This document shows positions 1 to 6,415 of a stretch of DNA of 17,485 nt, in pieces. Each line of letters starts with the position of its first letter. Position 1 is the first letter of the stretch. Position numbers and translations under genes: made by a program. Location of the stretch: positions 1 through 17,485 of the forward strand of contig DASZTL010000110.1 in NCBI GenBank assembly GCA_035548055.1, written 5' to 3'. The notes under the pieces are model-generated. The model did not search any database and was not told the origin of the DNA. It was given only the letters and a program-made list of their open reading frames with translations. Origin of the DNA: DASZTV01 sp035548055 (GTDB lineage Bacteria; Actinomycetota; Actinomycetes; JAFAQI01).

Positions 1-10
1 GACCTACCGC

Positions 11-16
11 AGGAGG
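11..16 (+). promoter_or_regulatory. Shine-Dalgarno sequence of etfB, long spacing
   Basis: A perfect AGGAGG precedes the etfB ATG, but 13 nt separate it from the start codon, against a usual 5-9 nt. No alternative in-frame start codon lies between the window edge and the ATG at 30, so the start call stands and the spacing is simply unusual. Confidence 0.6.
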
Positions 17-29
17 TCGGCCGCCGGCC

Positions 30-809
30 ATGAACATCGTCGTGTGCGTGAAGCAGGTGCCCGACACCTACGAGGAAAAGAAGCTCAGCGACGCTGACAA
101 GACCCTCGACCGCGAGGGCGTCGAAGGCGTCATGAACGAGCTGGACGAGTACGCCGTCGAAGAGGCGTTGCGGCTCAAGGAGGCACACGGCGGCGAGGTC
201 ACCATCCTCACCGTCGGCCCGGAGAAGGCGGTCGAGACGATCCGCAAGGCGCTGTCGATGGGTGCCGACGCCGCCGTCCACGTCGTCGACCCGGCGCTGC
301 ACGGCTCGGACGCGCTCGCCACGTCGTACGCCCTTGCGCAGGCGCTCGGGACCATCCAGCACGACCTGGTCATCCTCGGGGTCGAGTCGACGGACGCGCG
401 GATGAGCGTGGTCCCGGCGATGCTCGCCGAGCGCACCGGTGCCGCGCAGCTGTCGTTCGCCCGCAAGGTCGAGGTCAACGGCTCGACCGTCAAGATCGAG
501 CGGCAGACCGATACCGGCTACGACGTTGTCGAGGCGCAGACCCCGGCGATCGTCTCGGTCGTCGAGAAGATCAATGAGCCGCGCTACCCGTCGTTCAAGG
601 GGATCATGGCGGCCAAGAAGAAGCCGCTGACGACGCTGAGCGTCGCCGACGCCGGCATCGACACCTCGAAGGTGGGTCTGGGCGGCTCCGGCACCTCGGT
701 GGCCGAGTTCGCGGCTCGGCCGCCGAAGCAGGCCGGCACGATCGTCAAGGACGAGGGCGACGGCGGCGTCAAGCTCGCCGAGTTCCTCGCTTCGCAGAAG
801 ATCATCTGA
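30..809 (+). CDS. etfB: Electron transfer flavoprotein beta subunit (EtfB/FixA)
   Basis: Small subunit of the heterodimeric electron transfer flavoprotein, a cytosolic carrier that takes electrons from acyl-CoA and other flavin dehydrogenases. The 259-residue length is normal for the family. The N terminus MNIVVCVKQVPDT is typical of EtfB. A region around residues 64-84 (VGPEKAVETIRKALSMGAD) fits the AMP-binding part of the fold. The stretch at about 154-177 (VKIERQ...TPAIVSV) matches the EtfB family signature pattern. The ATG at 30 is the only start visible in this frame from the window edge. An AGGAGG lies at 11-16, but 13 nt upstream, which is longer than the usual spacing. It is followed after 29 nt by etfA, so the two form one operon. 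In M. tuberculosis the equivalents are fixA and fixB. The dehydrogenase partner is not visible here. Confidence 0.96.
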   Translation: MNIVVCVKQVPDTYEEKKLSDADKTLDREGVEGVMNELDEYAVEEALRLKEAHGGEVTILTVGPEKAVETIRKALSMGADAAVHVVDPALHGSDALATSYALAQALGTIQHDLVILGVESTDARMSVVPAMLAERTGAAQLSFARKVEVNGSTVKIERQTDTGYDVVEAQTPAIVSVVEKINEPRYPSFKGIMAAKKKPLTTLSVADAGIDTSKVGLGGSGTSVAEFAARPPKQAGTIVKDEGDGGVKLAEFLASQKII

Positions 810-821
810 GACCGGGACGAC

Positions 822-829
822 AGGAGAGG
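822..829 (+). promoter_or_regulatory. Shine-Dalgarno sequence of etfA
   Basis: AGGAGAGG lies 9 nt before the etfA ATG at 839, inside the 29-nt etfB-etfA gap. This supports the ATG as the start. It also contrasts with several later genes in the window, which have no Shine-Dalgarno and instead carry a -10 hexamer right before the start codon. Confidence 0.8.
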
Positions 830-838
830 TAACGCAAG

Positions 839-1792
839 ATGGCTGAGGTCCTGGTTCTCGTCGAGCACTTCGAGGGAGCGCCCAAGAAGGTCACGCTCGA
901 GCTGCTCACCCTGGCGCGTTCGCTCGGTGAGCCGTCGGCGGTATACGTCGGCGCCGGCTACGACAACGCGAAGGCGGTGCTCGCCGAGTACGGCGCGCAG
1001 AAGGTCTACATCGCGGCCGACGGCGAGCTCGACAACTACATCATCGCGCCGAAGGCGGAGGTGCTCGCCCAGATCGTCGGCAGCGCATCGCCCGCTGCGG
1101 TGCTGATCCCGTCCTCGCCCGAGGGCAAGGAGATCGCCGCACGTCTCGCCGTGAAGCTCGACTCCGGCATCATCACCGATGCGGTGGGTGTGAGCGACGG
1201 CTTCGTGTGCGACCAGTCGATCTTCGGTGGCGGCTACACCGTCAAGTCGCAGGTGAGCAAAGGAACGCCGGTCATCACGGTTCGCCCGAACTCGACGCCG
1301 CCGGAGCCGTCGCCCGCGACGCCGGTCGAGGAGCAGGTGGCGGTATCGCTTTCCGACGCCGCGAAGAAGGCCAAGGTCCTCGAGCGGGTCAGCGAGAAGA
1401 AGGGCGGCCGCCCCGAGCTGACCGAAGCCGAGATCGTCGTCTCCGGTGGCCGCGGCCTGGGATCCGGGGAGCACTTCGCCCTGATCGAGAAGTTCGCGGA
1501 CTCGCTCGGTGCCGCGGTCGGTGCATCACGTGCCGCGACCGATGCCGGCTGGTACCCGCATCAGAACCAAGTCGGGCAGACCGGCAAGACGGTCTCGCCG
1601 CAGCTCTACATCGCAGTTGGCATCTCCGGCGCGATCCAGCACCGGGCCGGTATGCAGACCTCGAAGACGATCGTCGCGATCAACAAGGACCCCGAAGCGC
1701 CGATCTTCGAGCTCGTCGACTTCGGCGTCGTGGGCGATTTGTTCGACGTTGTCCCGCAGGTAACCGAGCAGATCGAGGCGCGCAAGGGCTGA
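839..1792 (+). CDS. etfA: Electron transfer flavoprotein alpha subunit (EtfA/FixB)
   Basis: Large subunit of the electron transfer flavoprotein; its C-terminal domain carries the redox FAD. The length, 317 residues, is typical. The N-terminal half (MAEVLVLVEH...) is the ETF alpha/beta domain. The C-terminal FAD domain begins near residue 200 with VVSGGRGLGSGEHF. The ETF-alpha signature runs over residues 256-282 (LYIAVGISGAIQH...AIN), and the C-terminal VVGDLFDVVPQ is also typical. The FAD-contact segments SGGRG, QTGKTVSP and GISGAIQH are intact, so the protein should be functional. It has a good Shine-Dalgarno 9 nt upstream. The stop codon is followed at once by an intrinsic terminator, so etfB-etfA appears to be a closed two-gene unit at its 3' end. 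Confidence 0.97.
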   Translation: MAEVLVLVEHFEGAPKKVTLELLTLARSLGEPSAVYVGAGYDNAKAVLAEYGAQKVYIAADGELDNYIIAPKAEVLAQIVGSASPAAVLIPSSPEGKEIAARLAVKLDSGIITDAVGVSDGFVCDQSIFGGGYTVKSQVSKGTPVITVRPNSTPPEPSPATPVEEQVAVSLSDAAKKAKVLERVSEKKGGRPELTEAEIVVSGGRGLGSGEHFALIEKFADSLGAAVGASRAATDAGWYPHQNQVGQTGKTVSPQLYIAVGISGAIQHRAGMQTSKTIVAINKDPEAPIFELVDFGVVGDLFDVVPQVTEQIEARKG

Positions 1793-1817
1793 CTGCAGGG
1801 TTCTCCCTGTAGTTTTT
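1793..1817 (+). terminator. Intrinsic terminator after etfA
   Basis: Right after the etfA stop codon, CTGCAGGG (1793-1800) pairs with CCCTGTAG (1805-1812) across a TTCT loop. The stem has eight pairs, including one G-U, and is followed by five T (1813-1817). This is a textbook Rho-independent terminator. Its 3' arm and T tract overlap the -10 hexamer of the next gene. Confidence 0.8.
1810..1815 (+). promoter_or_regulatory. -10 element, leaderless promoter of the PaaK-like gene
   Basis: TAGTTT fits the actinobacterial TANNNT -10 consensus. Six nt separate it from the GTG at 1822, so transcription should start at or within a base of the start codon, giving a leaderless mRNA. No Shine-Dalgarno is present and no clear -35 is visible. 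The hexamer lies within the etfA terminator. Confidence 0.65.
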
Positions 1818-1821
1818 CGAC

Positions 1822-3207
1822 GTGGCAACGGCCTGGTTCCAGCACACCCCGAGCTCGCTCGCCTCGCTGCAGGACCAGTTGGTCGCGGCGCAGGTTCGCG
1901 ACTCGGTCGCGCCGTTCTCGCCGCTGTGGCGGCGGCGGTTCAGTGAGCTCAACCGCAGGGCCGCCACGATTCGCAGCGTCGCCGACCTCGAGTCGATCCC
2001 GGCGATGGGCGAGCGGGAGGTCAGCCCGACCGGTGACCCGGCCGGCATGGCCGCGCTGGTGCTGCAGGCCGGCGAAGCGGGATTCGCGCTGCACGCGGAA
2101 GGGCCGGCGCTGCGCCGGGCGATGCGGCTGCGGGTAATGCGCAATGACGCCTATCAGCGGGCCGTGGATGCGGACACGCGCGCGACCTCGTATGTCTTCT
2201 CCGGGTACGGGATGCGCTACCCGATCGCGTCGACTCGAGCGGACCTCGACACCATTGCCCGGGCCGGGGCGCGGCTGTGGGCGGTCCTCGGTCTGACCCG
2301 CAACGATGTCCTGCTCTCGGGGGTCGAGCCGGCCGCGACGACAGAGCACGTCGCATTGCAGTACGCCGCGCTCGGCGCAGGCGCTCCGGCGCTGTTTCCC
2401 GGCAGCCGGCCCGAGGCGATCGCCGCGGCGGCGCGGCTCGCCCCCCCGACAGTCCTCGCCTTGCCCACCGACGCCGCCGTCGAGGTCCTCGATCGGCTAC
2501 GCGGCCTCAGCTCGCTGCGGACGGTGCTGCTCGTCGGCGCCCCCACCGACGCTGAGCGCCTCGCGGCGACCCACGCGGCGCACCGTGCCGTCGGTGCAGG
2601 CGACCTCGCCGTTCTTGCTGTCCACGCACCGGCGGGTGCCCGAGTCCTTTGGGGGGAGTGCCGGCAGTCCGGCGGAAAGACCGGCCTGCACGCGTATCCC
2701 GATCTGGATGTGCTGCAGGTGGTCGATCCGGAGTCCGGTGAACACACCACGGGTGGCGGCGAGCTCGTCCTCACCCAGGTCGGCATGCGCGGCAGCGCCC
2801 TGCTGCGGTGGCGGACCGGCGACGTCGTCACCGGCGTGACGACCCAGCCCTGCCCTGGGTGCCACCATGCGCTGCCGCGCGCTGAGGGATTGCGCCGCCA
2901 CGCGCTGGTGAGCGGGCTCGGCACCGATGGCGAGGTCATCGACCTCCGGGCGATTGCCACCGCGCTAGGCGGGCGGCAAGACATCCGTGACTGGCGGATC
3001 GTGGCAGGACGGCGAGGCCGTGGGGGCTCACGCGTCGTGGTGCGGGTCGTTGCGAACGGTGGCGATGCGGCCGCCATGGTGATCGGGGCGGCGGCGGACA
3101 TTCGCTCGCTCGCCGGCGCTCTGCCCACCCAGATCGTCCTGTCCGACCCGTACGAGATCCAGAGCCTGCGCGGCGAGCACTACTCAGAGCGGATTCTCGC
3201 GGAATAG
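1822..3207 (+). CDS. Degenerate PaaK-like adenylate-forming protein
   Basis: This 461-residue protein resembles phenylacetate-CoA ligase (PaaK) of the ANL superfamily, which activates acids as acyl-AMP and then forms the CoA thioester. The clearest match is residues 313-335, GELVLT...LLRWRTGDV, which holds the ANL motif RTGD at 331-334. It is followed by CPGC (344-347) and LPR, as in PaaK. An upstream DPESGE stretch also fits. Several catalytic features are missing. The Ser/Thr/Gly-rich P-loop expected near residues 80-95 reads LVLQAGEAG. The protein has only one lysine, K286 in GGKTGLH, and none in the C-terminal domain where ANL enzymes place the adenylation lysine. It may be a non-catalytic or diverged homologue; its substrate is unknown. 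The GTG start is chosen because a -10 hexamer sits 6 nt upstream and no start closer to etfA is better. The cysteine desulfurase follows after 30 nt. Confidence 0.75.
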   Translation: MATAWFQHTPSSLASLQDQLVAAQVRDSVAPFSPLWRRRFSELNRRAATIRSVADLESIPAMGEREVSPTGDPAGMAALVLQAGEAGFALHAEGPALRRAMRLRVMRNDAYQRAVDADTRATSYVFSGYGMRYPIASTRADLDTIARAGARLWAVLGLTRNDVLLSGVEPAATTEHVALQYAALGAGAPALFPGSRPEAIAAAARLAPPTVLALPTDAAVEVLDRLRGLSSLRTVLLVGAPTDAERLAATHAAHRAVGAGDLAVLAVHAPAGARVLWGECRQSGGKTGLHAYPDLDVLQVVDPESGEHTTGGGELVLTQVGMRGSALLRWRTGDVVTGVTTQPCPGCHHALPRAEGLRRHALVSGLGTDGEVIDLRAIATALGGRQDIRDWRIVAGRRGRGGSRVVVRVVANGGDAAAMVIGAAADIRSLAGALPTQIVLSDPYEIQSLRGEHYSERILAE

Positions 3208-3234
3208 GCCGGTTCGGCCGAGCCTTCTAGGCTC
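3207..3234 (+). repeat. Two tandem small hairpins before the cysteine desulfurase gene
   Basis: The 30-nt gap between the PaaK-like gene and the desulfurase gene holds two back-to-back inverted repeats. GGCCG/CGGCC (3207-3219) has a 3-nt loop. GAGCCT/AGGCTC (3220-3234) also has a 3-nt loop. There is no T tract, so this is not a standard intrinsic terminator. The second repeat contains TAGGCT (3228-3233), which fits TANNNT but lies only 4 nt before the ATG at 3238. It could be a weak terminator, a processing site or part of a promoter. Confidence 0.45.
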
Positions 3235-3237
3235 TGA

Positions 3238-4467
3238 ATGTCAGTGCCGGTGCAATCGGCTTCAGTTCAGGGCGGGGGTGGGGTGGCAGACGTGGCTTAC
3301 CTGGATCACGCGGCGACGACGCCGATGCTTCCCGAGGCGGTCGACCGGATGGCCGAGCTGCTCGGCCGGGTCGGCAACGCCTCGTCGCTGCATGCCGCGG
3401 GTCGGCAGGCACGGCGCATCGTCGAGGAGTCGCGTGAGACAGTCGCGGCGGCCTTGGGTGCCCGGCCCAGCGAGGTCGTCTTCACCAGCGGTGGCACGGA
3501 GAGCGACAACCTCGCCGTGAAGGGCCTCTACTGGGCTCGGCACGACGCCGATGACCTGCGCCGCCGCGTCCTGGTCAGCGCTGTCGAGCACCATGCCGTG
3601 CTCGACCCCGCGGTATGGATCGCCGAGCGCGGTGGCGGCGAGCTCGTGGTCGTCCCGGTGGATGCGCTCGGTCGGTTGTCCCCGGACTCGCTGCGGGCAG
3701 CGATCGACGAGGCGCCCGACCAGGTGGCTGTGGTCAGTGCGATGTGGGCCAACAACGAAGTCGGCACGGTGGCGTCGGTCGCCGAGCTCGCCGAGGTGGC
3801 TGCGGAGTACGGCGTCCCCTTGCACACCGATGCGGTGCAGGCCGCCGCATCGTTGCCGGTTGACTTCGCCGCATCGGGTGCGGCGGCGCTGACCGTCACG
3901 GGGCACAAGCTTGGTGGTCCCGTCGGGGTCGGTGCTCTGCTGCTCGGGCGCGACGTCGAATGCGCGCCACTGCTGCACGGCGGCGGGCAAGAGCGTGACG
4001 TCCGATCGGGCACCCTCGACGTCCCGGCGATCGCCGCCTTCGCGGTCGCGGTTGAGGTCACCGTCAAGGAGCAGGCGCAGCGGGCCGAGTCGTTGGCCGC
4101 CCTCCGTGACGACCTGATCCGTCGCGTGCTGGACGTCGTACCCGATGCCCAACTCAACGGTGATCCGACGAGCGCCCCGGCACATCGGCTGCCCGGCAAT
4201 GCCCACTTCTCCTTCCCCGGCTGCGAGGGTGACGCGTTGCTGATGCTGCTCGACGCGCAGGGCATCGAGTGCTCCACCGGCTCGGCCTGCTCGGCAGGTG
4301 TGGCTCGGCCGAGCCATGTGCTGATCGCGATGGGGCAGGATGAGGAGCGAGCGAAGTCGTCGTTGCGCTTCTCCCTCGGGCACAGCTCGACGGCTTCCGA
4401 CGTCGATGCTCTGATCGCCGCGATCGGACCGGCTGTGGAACGAGCACGCACGGCGGCGGCGCGCTAG
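3238..4467 (+). CDS. iscS: Cysteine desulfurase (IscS/NifS family)
   Basis: PLP enzyme that removes sulfur from cysteine as an enzyme-bound persulfide and passes it to acceptors such as MnmA and iron-sulfur cluster scaffolds. Visible landmarks are YLDHAATTPM near the N terminus, VEHHAVLD with the PLP-stacking His118, NNEVGT, DAVQA, the PLP lysine K224 in TGHKLGG, and the catalytic cysteine C351 in GSACSAG. All are intact. The ATG at 3238 gives 409 residues, about 18 more before the conserved core than in M. tuberculosis IscS as I recall it. A GTG at 3292 would give a protein starting VAYLDHAA and has a G-rich run upstream, so it is a real alternative start. The gene is followed by mnmA with only 2 nt between, and the two are almost certainly co-translated. 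Confidence 0.95.
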   Translation: MSVPVQSASVQGGGGVADVAYLDHAATTPMLPEAVDRMAELLGRVGNASSLHAAGRQARRIVEESRETVAAALGARPSEVVFTSGGTESDNLAVKGLYWARHDADDLRRRVLVSAVEHHAVLDPAVWIAERGGGELVVVPVDALGRLSPDSLRAAIDEAPDQVAVVSAMWANNEVGTVASVAELAEVAAEYGVPLHTDAVQAAASLPVDFAASGAAALTVTGHKLGGPVGVGALLLGRDVECAPLLHGGGQERDVRSGTLDVPAIAAFAVAVEVTVKEQAQRAESLAALRDDLIRRVLDVVPDAQLNGDPTSAPAHRLPGNAHFSFPGCEGDALLMLLDAQGIECSTGSACSAGVARPSHVLIAMGQDEERAKSSLRFSLGHSSTASDVDALIAAIGPAVERARTAAAR

Positions 4468-4469
4468 TC

Positions 4470-5531
4470 ATGAAGGTTCTTGCCGCGATGTCAGGCGGCG
4501 TGGACTCGGCCGTGGCCGCGGCGCGGGCGCTCGACGCCGGTCACGACGTCACAGGAGTTCATCTCGCCCTGTCTCCGAAGCCCGCCTCCTTTCGCGATGG
4601 CGCGCGCGGCTGCTGCTCTCTCGAGGACTCACGGGATGCTCGCCGGGCCGCCGACGTTCTCGGTATCCCGTTCTATGTCTGGGACGTCGCGGAGCGCTTC
4701 AACCGCGACGTCGTCGAGGACTTCGTCGCCGAGTACGCCGCGGGCCGTACGCCGAACCCCTGCGTGCGATGCAACGAGCGGATCAAGTTCGCGGCGGTCC
4801 TCGATCGGGCGCTCGCTCTTGGCTTCGACGCGGTCGCGACCGGTCACTACGCCCGGATCGTCGACGGGCGGTTGCACCGCGCGCTCGACGGCGAGAAGGA
4901 CCAGTCCTACGTCCTGGCGGTCTTGCGGCCCGACCAGATCGCGGCGGCGATGTTCCCCTTGGGACAGTCGCGCAAGGCTGAGGTGCGGGAGGAGGCGGCC
5001 CGGCGCGGGCTGGCGGTCGCCGCCAAACCGGACAGCCATGACATCTGCTTCATCCCGTCCGGAGACACGGCCGGTTGGCTGCGCTCGCGGCTGGGCGACG
5101 CGCCGGGCGACATCCTCGATGAGTCGGGTTCGGTGGTCGGTCAGCACTCGGGGACGTACGGGTTCACCATCGGACAGCGGAAGGGCCTCAACATCGGCAG
5201 CCCGACCGAGGACGGCCGTCCGCGCTACGTGTTGTCGATCTCGCCGGTCGACCGAACGGTGACCGTCGGGCCGGCCGAACGCCTCGAGGTGTCTCGCATC
5301 GAGTGCGGCGAGCCCACGTGGTGTGGTGCCGCGCTCGCACCGGATCGGGTCGTTGCGCTCGCCCAGGTGCGAGCCCACGCCGAGCCGGTCGCATGCACCG
5401 CCTACCTCGACGACGGTCGACTGGTCGTCGAGCTCGCCGATCGGCTGGCAGGGGTGGCGCCGGGGCAGACGCTCGCGCTGTACGAGGCCGACCGCGTGAT
5501 CGGCTCGGCGACGATTGAGTCCGCCGCTTGA
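4470..5531 (+). CDS. mnmA: tRNA-specific 2-thiouridylase MnmA (TrmU)
   Basis: ATP-dependent enzyme that thiolates C2 of wobble uridine-34 in tRNAs for Lys, Glu and Gln, using sulfur derived from a cysteine desulfurase. The length is 353 residues. The ATP PP-loop SGGVDS is at 8-13. The catalytic cysteine is C101 in CVRCN, and the persulfide-forming cysteine is C193 in DICFIP. TGHYAR (124-129), KDQSYVL (143-149) and FTIGQRKGL are further family landmarks, and the C-terminal beta-barrel is complete. All catalytic residues are present. The start ATG lies 2 nt after the desulfurase stop, which suits a sulfur donor-acceptor pair. Its TGA overlaps the TTG start of the next gene. Confidence 0.97.
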   Translation: MKVLAAMSGGVDSAVAAARALDAGHDVTGVHLALSPKPASFRDGARGCCSLEDSRDARRAADVLGIPFYVWDVAERFNRDVVEDFVAEYAAGRTPNPCVRCNERIKFAAVLDRALALGFDAVATGHYARIVDGRLHRALDGEKDQSYVLAVLRPDQIAAAMFPLGQSRKAEVREEAARRGLAVAAKPDSHDICFIPSGDTAGWLRSRLGDAPGDILDESGSVVGQHSGTYGFTIGQRKGLNIGSPTEDGRPRYVLSISPVDRTVTVGPAERLEVSRIECGEPTWCGAALAPDRVVALAQVRAHAEPVACTAYLDDGRLVVELADRLAGVAPGQTLALYEADRVIGSATIESAA

Positions 5532-6091
5532 GGGTTTCACCCACGCCCGGAACCACGCGGTACGCGGTCTGGCTGCACGCGGTGAACCTCGGCAGCCACA
5601 AAAAGGTGCCGATGGCCTGGCTGCGTGATGCCGCGACAGATGCCGGCTTCGAAGGCGTCGCGACGTACCTGCAGAGCGGGAATCTCGTCGTGTCGTCGGC
5701 GGCGACGGCCGACGTCGTGCGAAACCAGGTCACCGCGCTGATCCGGGATGGTCGTGATCTCGACGTCGACGTGACCGTGCGCAGCCGCACCCAGCTCGCC
5801 AGGGTGATCGACCGAAACCCGATGCGTGACCGCGTCGGCGAGCCGTCCAAGCTCCACGTCAGCTTCCTGACGGGCAAGCCCGACGCCCAGGGCGTCGCCT
5901 CGATCGACGTCGAGAAGTACGCACCCGACGAGTTCGTGGTGTCCGGGACTGAGATCTACCTGTGGTTTCCGAACGGCGCCGGGAGGTCGAAGCTCGCGAC
6001 ACTGCCCTGGCGCAAGAAGGTCGGCGTCGGCGGTACGGCGCGCAACTGGCGGACCGTGCTCGCGATGCTCGAACTGCTTGACGAAGGGTGA
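5528..6091 (+). CDS. DUF1697 family protein
   Basis: This 187-residue protein has the features of DUF1697, a family of small bacterial proteins with no established function. The N-terminal block YAVWLHAVNLG...KVPM followed by TYLQSGNLVVSS is the family hallmark, and the C-terminal TARNWRTVLAMLEL is the second conserved block. The chosen start is the TTG at 5528, which overlaps the mnmA stop (TTGA), so translation is probably coupled. An in-frame TGA at 5516-5518 rules out an earlier start, and the next in-frame start codon would cut into the conserved domain. TTG starts are rare, but nothing better exists. No membrane segment or signal peptide is visible. Placement after mnmA may only reflect transcriptional economy. 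Confidence 0.85.
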   Translation: MRVSPTPGTTRYAVWLHAVNLGSHKKVPMAWLRDAATDAGFEGVATYLQSGNLVVSSAATADVVRNQVTALIRDGRDLDVDVTVRSRTQLARVIDRNPMRDRVGEPSKLHVSFLTGKPDAQGVASIDVEKYAPDEFVVSGTEIYLWFPNGAGRSKLATLPWRKKVGVGGTARNWRTVLAMLELLDEG

Positions 6092-6114
6092 CCGGTTGTA
6101 CGCGGGGCGCGACA

Positions 6115-6120
6115 TAAACT
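6115..6120 (+). promoter_or_regulatory. -10 element, leaderless promoter of the 95-residue gene
   Basis: TAAACT fits TANNNT and lies 7 nt before the ATG at 6128. No Shine-Dalgarno is present in the 36-nt gap. The arrangement predicts transcription starting at or near the A of the ATG. No -35 with standard spacing is clear. Confidence 0.65.
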
Positions 6121-6127
6121 CCCCGGC

Positions 6128-6415
6128 ATGGCCGACTCCGTCCAGCTGACCGACCTCGACGTCATCGCGCGCTACAGCATCGCGGTGCGCTCTGCCACGG
6201 CGGACCGTGACGAGCTGCTCGAGACGCTGCGCGCGGACGTGGCGTGGCTGGAACGGGGGCGAACCCGAAGCAGCACCAGCGCCGGCCGTTCGCCGGCCGA
6301 CGGCGACGAGGCGGCGCAGGAGGAGGCGGACCTCGAGGAGCCGGAGTCCTCGTCGCGCCCGAAGCGGGCGACCTCCGCCAAGCGCGCGACAGCCAGGCGC
6401 TCGTCGCGCACTTAG
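6128..6415 (+). CDS. Small protein of unknown function, acidic middle and basic tail
   Basis: I do not recognise this 95-residue protein. Residues 1-43 (MADSVQLTDLDVIARYSIAV...) are non-repetitive and could form two helices ending in DVAWLERG. Residues 44-60 are Ser/Arg/Gly-rich. Residues 61-74 are strongly acidic (GDEAAQEEADLEEPE). The last 20 residues are Lys/Arg/Ser/Ala-rich (RPKRATSAKRATARRSSRT), as in tails that bind nucleic acid. It has no signal peptide or membrane segment. The promoter-like TAAACT 7 nt before the ATG supports it as a real, independently transcribed gene. Its stop TAG overlaps the stop of the convergent phosphoesterase gene. The ordered N terminus is the part most likely to be conserved; function remains open. 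Confidence 0.65.
   Translation: MADSVQLTDLDVIARYSIAVRSATADRDELLETLRADVAWLERGRTRSSTSAGRSPADGDEAAQEEADLEEPESSSRPKRATSAKRATARRSSRT

Noticed and set aside
584..1474. Open frame of 296 codons on the minus strand across etfB and etfA
   Set aside because: Antisense to two intact genes, with biased composition and no domain.
3228..3233. TAGGCT as a leaderless -10 for the desulfurase gene
   Set aside because: Only 4 nt separate it from the ATG, too few for transcription to begin at or before the start codon, and it is also explained as one arm of an inverted repeat.
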